Part shown: piece after piece, positions 1-8,438 of the stretch | Layout: every line of letters starts with the position of its first letter | Position numbering within the stretch: the stretch's first letter is position 1 | Assembly (NCBI RefSeq): GCF_022489035.1 | Contig: NZ_JAKVTV010000004.1 | Location: 209,575-273,574, forward strand | Length of the DNA: 64,000 nucleotides | Source: Christiangramia lutea | Lineage (GTDB): Bacteria; Bacteroidota; Bacteroidia; Flavobacteriales; Flavobacteriaceae | Direction of reading: 5' to 3' | Made by a program: the position numbers and the translations under genes | The notes under the pieces: model-generated | Seen by the model: only the letters and a program-made list of their open reading frames with translations | Told to the model about the DNA's origin: nothing | The model's database searches: none

Positions 1-2
1 AT

Positions 3-356
3 TCTGAAAAAATCATTTCTGAAAATGAGGAAATAAAGGTGGAGAGAATAACTTCAGATTTCGTTCTGGTCACGGGTATCGCAAATCCAGATCCATTAAT
101 CGGTTTTCTGAATTCCCATGATATCAGATTAAAGCATTTTAAATTTTCAGACCATCATAAATTCTCAGAAAAGGAGATCGAAGAGTTAAGTAAGGAAAAC
201 CGAATTCTTACCACAGAAAAAGACTATATGCGCTTAAGAAACAGAATATCTTCCGAAAAACTCTATTACCTGCCTATTGAAGTTGGATTTTTAAATAATA
301 AAAGCAGGGAATTTGATAAAAAGATCCTTGATTATATAAACAAAAATGAGGTGTAA
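3..356 (+). CDS. lpxK: Tetraacyldisaccharide 4'-kinase, C-terminal part (truncated by window edge)
   Basis: LpxK phosphorylates the 4' position of the lipid A disaccharide at the inner membrane. The frame is already open at the window edge, so only the last 117 residues are present. The GTG at position 39 is an internal codon, not the start. The fragment carries the family's C-terminal signature, VTGIANP followed by PLIGFL, then DHHKF and a TTEKDYMRL segment near the end. The stop codon lies inside a strong hairpin terminator. Assignment rests on these motifs; the kinase P-loop lies upstream of the window. Confidence 0.9.
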   Translation, partial: SEKIISENEEIKVERITSDFVLVTGIANPDPLIGFLNSHDIRLKHFKFSDHHKFSEKEIEELSKENRILTTEKDYMRLRNRISSEKLYYLPIEVGFLNNKSREFDKKILDYINKNEV

Positions 357-373
357 AAACACCTCATTTTTTC
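342..373. terminator. Bidirectional intrinsic terminator between lpxK and the histidine kinase gene
   Basis: A 13-bp perfect stem (A-run plus GAGGTGT paired with ACACCTC plus T-run) with an AAAA loop overlaps the lpxK stop codon. It has T-runs in both orientations and lies between convergent genes. Confidence 0.85.
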
Positions 374-454
374 TTTTGGCTAATTCAAATTATATGAAAG
401 TCTTTTCTATATAATTCAATCTGCCTGTATTTTACAAAGCCTGTGCCAAAAAGG

Positions 455-2683
455 TCATACAGTAGTTTCTTTTGCCGCAAGATATTTATTGATCTTATGG
501 AAAAATTCTTCCGTTTTATAAGGTTTTGGAATGATATCGTTAAATCCGTTTAGATAAAATTCATCCAGGTTATCATCCAAAGTTACCGCAGTAAGTGCTA
601 TGATCGGTATGGAATCATCAAACTTCCTGATCTCGATTGTTGCTTCTATACCGCTAATTCCCGGCATGTGAATATCCATTAGGATCAAGTCAAATTCGTT
701 ATTCTTTACTTTTTCTATGGCAATGGTTCCATCATCTGCAACATCACAAAGTACCTTATTCTTTTCAAGGATCTTACGGGTAATCATCTGGTTGATCTTA
801 TTATCCTCTACTACTAGAATACGCTTATCCTCCATGATCTCGTTGGAGAGTTTGGTCTCATCAACTGGAGTAGTGGCCACCGCTTTTCTTATTTCAGATT
901 CCGGAGTTTCAAAATCCAGTTCAAAGGTGAATTTCGAACCTTTACCTAATTCGCTTTCCAAGTTAATCTCACTTCCTAGAAGGCTAAGCAGGTTCTTAAC
1001 GATGGAAAGTCCTAGACCTGTTCCACCAAACTTACGGTTGATTTGAGTAGATCCCTGGGTGAAATTATCGAAAATAGCTTTCTGTTTTTCTTTCCCAATT
1101 CCTTCGCCATTATCCTTAATTTCAAATAGTAAGGTAATGTCTTTTTCTAGTTGTTTGGTCTTCTTTACAGAGATCCAGATATCACCGTCTTCAGTAAATT
1201 TTATGGAATTTCCTATAAGGTTAATTAAGATCTGGGAGATTTTCAAAGGATCTCCGTTCAATCTACCTGGTATTTCATCGTCGAAATCGAAATGCAGCTT
1301 GGTATTTCTTTCGTTAGCCGAATTTTTCAAAGCAATAAGTACGTCTGAGATCCTCTTTTTCAAGTCGAAATCAGATTTTACTATTTCTACCTTGTTCGCC
1401 TCGAGTTTATTGAGATCCAGGATGTTGTTTATAAGTGACAATAAATACTCTCCCGAAAATTTAAGCGAATTAAGATGTTCTCTCTGGCTTTCCGTAGGGC
1501 TTTCTTCCAGTAGGAGGTGGGTAAGGCCGGTAACTGCATAGAGCGGAGTTCTTAATTCGTGGGTAATCGTTGTTAAAAATTGTGCTTTGGCCAGGGATGC
1601 TTTTTCAGCATTTTCCTTTGCGAGGATCAATTCTGAGTTTTTCTTTTGAAGAAGTTCGTTGGCTCTGGCTCTAAGATTGTTGTTCTTATATAGAGAAAGG
1701 GTTAAAAGTGAAAGTATGGTGATTAGAGCAACACTAAGAATAGTGGTGAGTTTATTAACTTTTAAAGTCTTTTCCTGTTCGGCATTCTGAAGAGTCAACT
1801 CATCCAGAGTGGTTTTCAGGGCATCAACCCCCGCACGTTCGTTCAATTCCTTGGCAAGGGCTTCCTTATTGGCATCAAATACCGCATCCCTTACCTCATT
1901 TCTTTGCTTGAGATATGCCAGTGCACCAGCAGAATTATTTCTTATTTCCTCAATTTCACTCAGGATTCCATAGGTGTACATGGTCATACCTGTAAAATTT
2001 CCATCTTTAGCGATGGATAGGGACTTCTTTGCAGCTTCTTCGGCCATTTTGAAATTGCCTTCAATTAGATGGCCTCGAGCCAGAAAATAATGTAACCTGG
2101 TAAGTTCATAGCCATTAGTGCTATCCTCAAGATACGTCTCAGCTGTCTTGAGTTCAGTCATGGCTTTTTTCACCTGACTTTTATCATTCAGGTGAAAAAT
2201 AGCCTTATTAAGTGCTATAATACCTAATTGTTCCAGGTTGCCTTCTTCTTTATAATATCCTTCAGCCAGATCCAGATATTTAAAAGCTCTGTTTACTTCT
2301 TTTTTTGAATTTAGAATTTTTCCATACATGATATAGGAATAGTGTAAACCAGCCTGATCATCTATTTTTCTTTGTATGGAAATTGCTCGATCTAGCTGGG
2401 TGATACCTTTGTCATACTCATGACGAACATGGTACATTCTGGCAAGAATACTGCTGGAAAGCGCTATATATCTCTCATGATTTATTCTTTTGGCTAATTC
2501 CAGGGATTTGTTCAATTGACTTTGAGCTTTATCGAATAACATCATGTCAACAGAATTCTCTGCCTGGGATAGAAGTTGTTTTATCTGTTCAGGTTTCGGC
2601 TCTGTCTCACTGATCGGTGATTTCTGGAAACTTAAAATGACAAAGCTACAGGTTAGTAATAGGAAAAGCTTTAAGTTCTTCAT
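455..2683 (-). CDS. TPR-containing hybrid sensor histidine kinase/response regulator
   Basis: This is a membrane-bound two-component hybrid of 742 residues. Order: a signal peptide (1-20); a TPR-like helical sensor region (about 30-290); a coiled coil; one membrane segment (about 314-332); HisKA with phospho-acceptor His375 in THELRTP; HATPase with N492, DNGEGIG (524-530) and GGTGLGL (553-559); and a C-terminal receiver with Asp627, phospho-acceptor Asp670 in LMDIHMPG and Lys720. All catalytic residues are present. There is no DNA-binding output domain, so the signal probably passes to another protein or is self-regulating. The ligand is unknown. It lies 42 bp downstream of gap on the same strand and may be co-transcribed. 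Confidence 0.9.
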   Translation of the reverse strand: MKNLKLFLLLTCSFVILSFQKSPISETEPKPEQIKQLLSQAENSVDMMLFDKAQSQLNKSLELAKRINHERYIALSSSILARMYHVRHEYDKGITQLDRAISIQRKIDDQAGLHYSYIMYGKILNSKKEVNRAFKYLDLAEGYYKEEGNLEQLGIIALNKAIFHLNDKSQVKKAMTELKTAETYLEDSTNGYELTRLHYFLARGHLIEGNFKMAEEAAKKSLSIAKDGNFTGMTMYTYGILSEIEEIRNNSAGALAYLKQRNEVRDAVFDANKEALAKELNERAGVDALKTTLDELTLQNAEQEKTLKVNKLTTILSVALITILSLLTLSLYKNNNLRARANELLQKKNSELILAKENAEKASLAKAQFLTTITHELRTPLYAVTGLTHLLLEESPTESQREHLNSLKFSGEYLLSLINNILDLNKLEANKVEIVKSDFDLKKRISDVLIALKNSANERNTKLHFDFDDEIPGRLNGDPLKISQILINLIGNSIKFTEDGDIWISVKKTKQLEKDITLLFEIKDNGEGIGKEKQKAIFDNFTQGSTQINRKFGGTGLGLSIVKNLLSLLGSEINLESELGKGSKFTFELDFETPESEIRKAVATTPVDETKLSNEIMEDKRILVVEDNKINQMITRKILEKNKVLCDVADDGTIAIEKVKNNEFDLILMDIHMPGISGIEATIEIRKFDDSIPIIALTAVTLDDNLDEFYLNGFNDIIPKPYKTEEFFHKINKYLAAKETTV

Positions 2684-2724
2684 TCGGGAAAATAGCTAGA
2701 AGCTGTTAATATTGTTAAATATAG

Positions 2725-3732
2725 CTATTTATCGTTAATGAGTAAAATTAAATCGACAAGACGACTGGAGTAGCCAATTTCATTATCATACCAACCAATT
2801 AATTTAACCAGTTTTCCTCCAATTACCGAAGTCATTTGAGCATCAAAAATACAGCTGTATTTGCTATCAAGAATATCTACTGAAACTATGGGGTCTTCAG
2901 TATACTGCAGGATATCCTTGAGCTCATTTTCAGAGGCTTTATGGAAAAGAGCATTTACCTCCTCGATGCTGGTCTCTTTTTTCACATTCAGCGTCATATC
3001 GGTTAGAGAGCCATTAGGAACAGGAACTCTAATACCACAACCACCAATAACTTCACTAAGGTCTGGGAAAATACTTGTTAAAGCTTTTGCAGCTCCGGTT
3101 GTTGTTGGAATAATAGACTGTGCAGCAGCCCTGCTTCTCCTTAGGTCCTTATGTGGCTTGTCATGTAAACTCTGGTCTGAAGTGTAGGAGTGTACAGTGG
3201 TTATATATGCCTGAGTGACTTCCAATTGGTCATGAATCACCTTCAGCATTGGAGCAGCGTTGTTGGTGGTGCAGGAAGCATTTGAGATTATTCTCTCAGA
3301 GCCGTCCAGGATTTCTTCATTAACGCCTAGAACTACCATTTTGATGTTTTCATCTTGGGGTGGAACAGATAGAATAACCTTTTTCACACCTTCTTTCAGG
3401 TGGCCGTTCAGAACTTCTTCTGTTTTGAATTTTCCTGAGGATTCTACTACATAATCCACTTGATAATCATTCCACGGAATATCACGCGGTTCATTGAAAT
3501 TTAATAGGGGGATCTTTTTGCCATCTACGATAATTTCAGAATCTGAAGAACTTACCTCGGTCTTCAAAGTTCTGTGAATACTATCATATTTTAAAAGATG
3601 AGCTAGGCTTCTAGCATCATGAATATCATTAATGGCAACAACATTAATGTCTGGATTCCCAAGGAGTACTCTAAAAAGATTCCTGCCTATTCTGCCAAAA
3701 CCATTAATGGCAATATTAATTGTTTCAGCCAT
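2725..3732 (-). CDS. gap: Glyceraldehyde-3-phosphate dehydrogenase
   Basis: Converts glyceraldehyde-3-phosphate to 1,3-bisphosphoglycerate with NAD(P) in the cytosol. The 335 residues are full length. The nucleotide-binding loop GFGRIGR is at 11-17, catalytic Cys154 in SNASCTTN, His181 in the TTVHSYT segment, and the closing WYDNEIGYS at about 314-322. The motif after the catalytic Cys reads CTTNNAAP rather than the usual CTTNCLAP, and WYDNEIG replaces WYDNEWG. This suggests a divergent paralogue, possibly specialised for gluconeogenesis; that is inference. It starts 7 bp after lipA ends and is probably in the same transcript. Confidence 0.93.
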   Translation of the reverse strand: MAETINIAINGFGRIGRNLFRVLLGNPDINVVAINDIHDARSLAHLLKYDSIHRTLKTEVSSSDSEIIVDGKKIPLLNFNEPRDIPWNDYQVDYVVESSGKFKTEEVLNGHLKEGVKKVILSVPPQDENIKMVVLGVNEEILDGSERIISNASCTTNNAAPMLKVIHDQLEVTQAYITTVHSYTSDQSLHDKPHKDLRRSRAAAQSIIPTTTGAAKALTSIFPDLSEVIGGCGIRVPVPNGSLTDMTLNVKKETSIEEVNALFHKASENELKDILQYTEDPIVSVDILDSKYSCIFDAQMTSVIGGKLVKLIGWYDNEIGYSSRLVDLILLINDK

Positions 3733-3739
3733 TCAAAGA

Positions 3740-4621
3740 CTAGTTAATATGTTTCTGTGCTTTGTATGAAGATCTTACCAAGGCACTACTTTCAACGTGT
3801 CTGAATCCAAGCTCCAGGCCAACTTCTTCGTATTTCTTGAACTGGTCTGGTGTAATGAATTGTTTTACAGGAAGGTGTTTTTTACTCGGCTGAAGATATT
3901 GCCCAATAGTAACTACATCTACCCCGGCTTCTCTTAGATCCTTTAAAGTCTGGATAACCTCTCCTTCCTGTTCTCCAAGACCAAGCATAATACCAGACTT
4001 GGTTCTACGAACTCCATTGTCTTTTAAATATTTTAAAACAGCAAGGCTTCGATCATATTTAGCCTGAATTCTTACTTCACGAGTAAGCCTTTTTACAGTT
4101 TCCATGTTGTGAGATACAACTTCAGGCATTACCTCAATGATACGATCAATATTTCGTTCGTTACCCTGGAAGTCTGGAATAAGCGTTTCCAGTGTAGTTT
4201 CAGGATTCATTCGACGAATAGCTTTTACAGTTTCAGCCCAAATGATAGAACCCATATCCTTAAGATCATCACGGTCTACACTAGTCACCACCGCATGTTT
4301 AATCTTCATAATTTTAATAGATCTGGCTACTTTTTCTGGTTCGTCCCAATCTACAGTTTCAGGCCTTCCGGTTTTTACTCCGCAAAATCCGCAGGATCTG
4401 GTGCAAATATTACCAAGAATCATAAATGTAGCGGTACCTTCACTCCAGCATTCCCCCATATTAGGGCAACTTCCTGAAGTACAAATAGTATGAAGGTCGT
4501 ATCTGTCTACAAGGCTCCTTAATTCGGTGTATTTTTTACCGGTAGGAAGTTTAACTCGAAGCCATTTTGGTTTTGGCTTTCTTTCTGTTTTGGATTTTAT
4601 TGGCGCAACGTCTGTATTCAT
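3740..4621 (-). CDS. lipA: Lipoyl synthase
   Basis: Radical-SAM enzyme that inserts two sulfurs into protein-bound octanoyl groups to make lipoate. With the ATG at 4621 the protein is 293 residues. It has the auxiliary-cluster motif CTSGSCPNMGEC (Cys47, Cys52, Cys58) and the radical-SAM motif CTRSCGFC (Cys73, Cys77, Cys80), plus the C-terminal SSALVRSSY typical of LipA. An in-frame TTG at 4642 would add seven residues, but it sits inside a promoter -7 box (TATCTTTG), so the ATG is preferred. gap follows by 118 bp-free spacing of only 7 bp. Confidence 0.95.
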   Translation of the reverse strand: MNTDVAPIKSKTERKPKPKWLRVKLPTGKKYTELRSLVDRYDLHTICTSGSCPNMGECWSEGTATFMILGNICTRSCGFCGVKTGRPETVDWDEPEKVARSIKIMKIKHAVVTSVDRDDLKDMGSIIWAETVKAIRRMNPETTLETLIPDFQGNERNIDRIIEVMPEVVSHNMETVKRLTREVRIQAKYDRSLAVLKYLKDNGVRRTKSGIMLGLGEQEGEVIQTLKDLREAGVDVVTIGQYLQPSKKHLPVKQFITPDQFKKYEEVGLELGFRHVESSALVRSSYKAQKHIN

Positions 4622-4639
4622 AGCAAAAATCTGAGGATT

Positions 4640-4647
4640 CAAAGATA
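4640..4647 (-). promoter_or_regulatory. -7 promoter element for lipA-gap
   Basis: TATCTTTG matches the Bacteroidota -7 consensus TAnnTTTG exactly. No clear TTG lies 17-23 bp upstream, so this is a -7-only call. It places transcription start about 12 bp before the lipA ATG at 4621. Confidence 0.5.
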
Positions 4648-4699
4648 CAATAATAAGCTGAACTGCATAAAATAGACTCCCCAGGATTTAATTCCTTAC

Positions 4700-5269
4700 T
4701 TAACTGTTACGGGTTTCTATAATTTCAGCTAGTAATTTCTTTGCCCTAAGTAATTTAACCTTAATATTATTCATGGGTTCGTCTAATTCCCCGGCAATTT
4801 CTTTGTATGATTTTTCCTGGAAAAATCTGAGATTGATTACCTGCTGATAATGCGGTTTTAACTGTTTGATGTCGGCTAGTAATTGTTCGAGATTTTGCTC
4901 TTTAATCAGTTTATCTTCAACTCCAGGTGTTTCGTCTGCAATTTCGTAAACCCTTTCTTCATCCTGCATGGAGGTACGCGATCTAATCGAAGCTTTTTTC
5001 TTACGTATCTGGTCTATGTGAATGTTTTTCGAAATAGCGATCAACCAGGTAGTAAAAGAATGTTTTTCGTTGAAAGTATCTAATTTGTTAAAGGCCTTGG
5101 AGAAAGTTTGAATGGTGATGTCTTCAGACTCATATTCATTTCGAGTCTTTTTCAGCTGAAATCCATAAACGTCATTCCAGTACCTGTCCAGAAGATAATT
5201 GAAAGCCGACTGACTGCCATTTTTTGCCTCCCTGATCTTTTCAAGAAGATGCTCTGGATTTATTTCCAA
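4700..5269 (-). CDS. ECF-type RNA polymerase sigma-70 factor
   Basis: Alternative sigma factor of 189 residues. The region 2 part has the segment SFTTWLIAISKNIHIDQIRKK (about 71-91). Region 4 ends in an HTH built around YKEIAGELDEPMNNIKVKLLRAKKLL (about 155-180). No anti-sigma gene adjoins it. Instead its first ten bases overlap the end of a membrane glycosyltransferase gene, so the two are translationally coupled. Target promoters cannot be read from the sequence. Confidence 0.88.
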   Translation of the reverse strand: MEINPEHLLEKIREAKNGSQSAFNYLLDRYWNDVYGFQLKKTRNEYESEDITIQTFSKAFNKLDTFNEKHSFTTWLIAISKNIHIDQIRKKKASIRSRTSMQDEERVYEIADETPGVEDKLIKEQNLEQLLADIKQLKPHYQQVINLRFFQEKSYKEIAGELDEPMNNIKVKLLRAKKLLAEIIETRNS

Positions 5270-6363
5270 TGCTTAGGTTTTGAGATGAGGTTAGAGATAA
5301 AGATAGCTAATTGCATTAATATTAAAAAAATATCGAAAAAAGGAAATAGCCATACAACATCTGTCTCTTGTAACTTTTTACCGGCCTTTATATAGACAAT
5401 TGCCTCAATGATCAGCTTTAAAAATAATATTCCTAGGACGATCTTTGGAAAAACCTGCAGGCTAAGTAAGCCGGCAAAAAAGAGCCAGAAAAGTACTCTG
5501 AAAATGAAAAAAGTTCCCAGAAGTAATTTGTGTTTTGATTTATAATGGTTCGCTACAGATACATGTCTTCTTTTTTGATGGAACCAGTCTGAAAAGCTTG
5601 TCTTGGGAACACTTCTGGTGATCGCATCGGGGTGAAAACAAATAGAGGTATTTTCAGGAGTAGAAGCTTCGTTCACGAAAAGATCGTCATCTCCAGACCT
5701 TAAATGAAGGTGGCTGGCAAATCCTTTCATTTCATAAAATTTTGTGGAGGTGTAAGCCAGATTTCGCCCAACGCCCATATAAGGAGATCCTAATTTTGCA
5801 TAGGAAAAATACTGAATGGCCGTTAGCAGGGTTTCAAACCGAATCAGTTTATTCAAAATGGATTTTGAATTCGGGAAGTATCCGCCATATCCCAATACGA
5901 TGGAGTTCCCAGGCTGGAAATTTCGAGACATTTCCTGGATCCATTTTTTAGATTGCGGAGCACAATCTGCATCTGTAAATAACAAATGGTCATTTTTGGC
6001 CTTCTTTATACCCAGAGTAAGAGCATATTTTTTATTGGCCCAGAATGCCTCGTTGTTCTGGACGTTTACAATTTTGATTCGTGGATCTGTCTTCTGAAAT
6101 TCCTCAATTACTTCGAGGGTGCTATCTGAAGAAGCATCGTTGATAACGATCACCTCATAATCTGGGTATTCCTGGTCAAGAATAGCAGGGAGAAAATTGC
6201 GAAGATTTTCCTCCTCATTTTTTGCACAAATAATTACAGAAACTGGAACTTCCGGGTGAATTTTGTTTTTTATTCCAGATGTGGCGAAAGAGAAAAATGA
6301 GAAAAAATAAAGGAGATTAACCAGGCTAACAAGGATAAAAAGAACCAGTAAAATTGTTTCCAT
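5260..6363 (-). CDS. Family 2 glycosyltransferase, membrane-anchored
   Basis: Inverting GT-A glycosyltransferase of 367 residues. It has an N-terminal membrane helix (about 5-25), then PVSVIICAKNEEENL, the nucleotide-sugar site VINDASSD, the metal-binding FTDADC, an acceptor-loop GDDDLF and a QKRRHVS segment, and two or three C-terminal membrane helices (about 295-360). This order is that of processive or lipid-linked sugar transferases; the sugar and acceptor are unknown. It lies between a small membrane protein upstream (5 bp gap) and the ECF sigma gene it overlaps, giving a three-gene operon. Confidence 0.85.
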   Translation of the reverse strand: METILLVLFILVSLVNLLYFFSFFSFATSGIKNKIHPEVPVSVIICAKNEEENLRNFLPAILDQEYPDYEVIVINDASSDSTLEVIEEFQKTDPRIKIVNVQNNEAFWANKKYALTLGIKKAKNDHLLFTDADCAPQSKKWIQEMSRNFQPGNSIVLGYGGYFPNSKSILNKLIRFETLLTAIQYFSYAKLGSPYMGVGRNLAYTSTKFYEMKGFASHLHLRSGDDDLFVNEASTPENTSICFHPDAITRSVPKTSFSDWFHQKRRHVSVANHYKSKHKLLLGTFFIFRVLFWLFFAGLLSLQVFPKIVLGILFLKLIIEAIVYIKAGKKLQETDVVWLFPFFDIFLILMQLAIFISNLISKPKHWK

Positions 6364-6368
6364 TCAGC

Positions 6369-6575
6369 CTAGGTAGTCTTAGGTGAATCTGAACAATTTT
6401 CAATTTCGTCTGGTAATTTTCCGCAAAAACTACATGGTTCTCCAGACTTATTCAGATAAGGATTCTGGCTGGCGCAGGTTCCGGCGAATTTACCGTCCTT
6501 TTTTCCCCAGATCTTGATTGCTATTCCGGCAAAAGCCAGTCCTAGTAAAATGATGCTAATAATTAATAATTTCAT
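6369..6575 (-). CDS. Small single-pass membrane protein with a Cys-rich tail
   Basis: A 68-residue protein of unknown function. Residues 1-22 form one hydrophobic helix, followed by a basic GKKDGK stretch. The soluble tail carries four cysteines (CASQNPYLNKSGEPCSFCG, then ENC), a spacing that could bind metal or form disulfides. It is the first gene of the operon with the glycosyltransferase and ECF sigma genes. Confidence 0.7.
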   Translation of the reverse strand: MKLLIISIILLGLAFAGIAIKIWGKKDGKFAGTCASQNPYLNKSGEPCSFCGKLPDEIENCSDSPKTT

Positions 6576-6593
6576 GCTTCAATTCTTCTGATG

Positions 6594-6601
6594 CAAAAAT
6601 A
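6594..6601 (-). promoter_or_regulatory. -7 promoter element for the small membrane protein-GT-sigma operon
   Basis: TATTTTTG fits TAnnTTTG exactly, 18 bp before the start codon at 6575. A TTG occurs only 13 bp further upstream, so the -33 element is uncertain. Confidence 0.45.
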
Positions 6602-6699
6602 ATAATAAAATACTCAACTGAAAACAGCCAGTTTGATTAATAAAGTCTTTACACTATTTAACTAAACTTTAATCGATTATTCAGTGTTAACTGTCTTTT

Positions 6700-6715
6700 G
6701 CACAATATCTTGTGC
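6700..6715. promoter_or_regulatory. Short dyad upstream of the fasciclin gene
   Basis: GCACAA-tatc-TTGTGC is a perfect 6-bp inverted repeat 27 bp before the fasciclin start. It could be an operator or a 5'-UTR hairpin. No consensus -7 box was found for this gene. Confidence 0.3.
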
Positions 6716-6742
6716 TATTAATCACGAAAAAAAACTACAATT

Positions 6743-7366
6743 ATGAAATTTAAAATGTTATTTATGCTACTTGCTCTTTCAGGGGTAATGCTCACATCAT
6801 GTGAGGATGCCAAGAAAAAGGAGCAAGAAAAGGCTGAGAAAGAAAGAATGGAACAAATGGAAGCAGAAAAGCAGGCTGAAATGGAAGCCGAAAAGAAAAA
6901 GAAGGAAATGGAATCCAATAGTATTGCTGCAAAGGCTATGGAGACCGATACTTTAAGTACTTTAGTAAGTGCCTTGAAATCTGCAGAGCTTGCGGGAATG
7001 TTTAAAACTGAAGAAGGGCCATTTACTGTTTTTGCTCCACATAACGGCGCTTTTAGTAATGTAGACAAGGCTACACTTGAATCTTTAATGAAGGAAGAAA
7101 ATAAAGATCAACTGGCTGATGTTCTTAAATATCACGTGGTGGCCGATGAGGTTACTTCTTCTGAACTGGTTCAGGCGATAAATGACAATGATGGTAAATA
7201 TGAGATCAATACTGTTGGTGGTGGAACTATCGTAGCTTCTCTGAATGGAGATAGCGTAATTCTTACCGATGAAAACGGGAACAAGGCTAAAGTTGTTATG
7301 GCCGATGTGGATGCTTCAAACGGAGTAGTTCACGTTATAGATGCTGTAGTAATGAAGAAGGCCTAA
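6743..7366 (+). CDS. Fasciclin (FAS1) domain lipoprotein
   Basis: Cell-envelope protein of 207 residues. A lipoprotein signal ends at Cys20 (LTSC). A highly charged Lys/Glu/Met coiled coil (about 22-55) then acts as a stalk. One FAS1 domain (about 60-205) follows, with the conserved TVFAPHNGAF and the closing NGVVHVIDAV. FAS1 domains mediate adhesion in many organisms; the partner here is unknown. The gene is monocistronic and ends at a strong terminator. Confidence 0.88.
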   Translation: MKFKMLFMLLALSGVMLTSCEDAKKKEQEKAEKERMEQMEAEKQAEMEAEKKKKEMESNSIAAKAMETDTLSTLVSALKSAELAGMFKTEEGPFTVFAPHNGAFSNVDKATLESLMKEENKDQLADVLKYHVVADEVTSSELVQAINDNDGKYEINTVGGGTIVASLNGDSVILTDENGNKAKVVMADVDASNGVVHVIDAVVMKKA

Positions 7367-7389
7367 ATTTTTTTTGAAGAATAAAATTG

Positions 7390-7423
7390 AAAAGGGAAAT
7401 GATTTATCATTTCCCTTTTTTTA
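7390..7423. terminator. Bidirectional terminator between fasciclin gene and murB
   Basis: A 12-bp perfect stem (AAAGGGAAATGA with TCATTTCCCTTT) with a 4-nt loop is flanked by A- and T-runs. It separates convergent genes. Confidence 0.88.
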
Positions 7424-7424
7424 T

Positions 7425-8438
7425 TTAGATGATGTTGACTTCTGCCTCGAGCTCGATATTGAACTGTGATTTTATCTTTTCCTGGATCATTCTGGCAAGT
7501 GAAAGTATTTCACTTCCTGTGGCTTCACCATAATTAACAAGAACCAGAGCCTGATTTTTATGTACCCCGGCATCACCATTTCTGAATCCTTTCAATCCGG
7601 CTTTATCAATCAACCACCCTGCAGGTACTTTTATCTCGTTTTCAGAAACCGTATATGAAGGGATTTCTGGAAATTTCTCTTCTAATTTATGAAAATGATT
7701 TTTGGAAATTATGGGGTTTTTAAAAAAACTTCCGCTGTTACCAATCTCCTTAGGGTCTGGCAATTTTGAATTCCTTATTTTGATTACTGCATTGGAGATA
7801 TCCTGTATCGAAGGTTCTTTAATTCCCTCATTTTCAAGTTCAGACTTAATCGATCCATAATCCATATGGATTTTATGGCCTTTTTTAGTCAATTTGAATC
7901 TTACTGAAGTGATGATAAATTGACCTTTTAATCTATGTTTAAAAACTGAATTTCGATATTCGAATTCGCAGTCTTGAAGGTTAAAAGTTTCTTCCTCCAG
8001 GGTTTGAATATTCATTGCCCTGCAGCTTACAAAATTATCTTTGAGCTCAACCCCGTAGGCACCTATATTTTGAATGGGTGCTGTACCTACATTACCCGGA
8101 ATGAGGGATAGATTCTCTAGTCCACCAAAATTTTGTTTCAGGGTCCAGAGAACGAACTGATGCCAGTTTTCTCCTGCAGCTACTTCAATGATAACTTCAG
8201 AATCGGTTTCAGAAATGATCTTTTTTCCTTTTAGAGCTATGTGTAAAACCGTTTTACTTAGATCCCCGGTGAGAAGCATATTGCTGCCACCCCCAAGTAT
8301 GAAAAGTTCTGAAGCATAACTTTTTCTAAGAATATTCCGCAGATCATCCAGATCCTGAATAGATACGAATTTTCCTGCCTTAACGTCAATGCCAAAGCTG
8401 TTATAGTTCTTTAAAGAAAAATTCTGCAGTAGCTGCAT
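7425..8438 (-). CDS. murB: UDP-N-acetylenolpyruvoylglucosamine reductase
   Basis: Second committed step of peptidoglycan precursor synthesis: NADPH- and FAD-dependent reduction of enolpyruvyl-UDP-GlcNAc to UDP-MurNAc. The 337 residues are a type I (E. coli-like) MurB. The FAD-binding segment FILGGGSNMLL is at about 44-55, with SLIPGNVGTAPIQNIGAYG at about 115-133. The catalytic serine region GNSGSFFKNP is at about 231-240 and the C-terminal acid region near the end. Its ATG overlaps the stop codon of the aminotransferase gene by one base (TAATG), so the two are coupled. Confidence 0.95.
   Translation of the reverse strand: MQLLQNFSLKNYNSFGIDVKAGKFVSIQDLDDLRNILRKSYASELFILGGGSNMLLTGDLSKTVLHIALKGKKIISETDSEVIIEVAAGENWHQFVLWTLKQNFGGLENLSLIPGNVGTAPIQNIGAYGVELKDNFVSCRAMNIQTLEEETFNLQDCEFEYRNSVFKHRLKGQFIITSVRFKLTKKGHKIHMDYGSIKSELENEGIKEPSIQDISNAVIKIRNSKLPDPKEIGNSGSFFKNPIISKNHFHKLEEKFPEIPSYTVSENEIKVPAGWLIDKAGLKGFRNGDAGVHKNQALVLVNYGEATGSEILSLARMIQEKIKSQFNIELEAEVNII

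Noticed and set aside
4622..4642. TTG-started extension of lipA
   Set aside because: The TTG is part of the -7 box TATCTTTG, so it would be upstream of the transcript.
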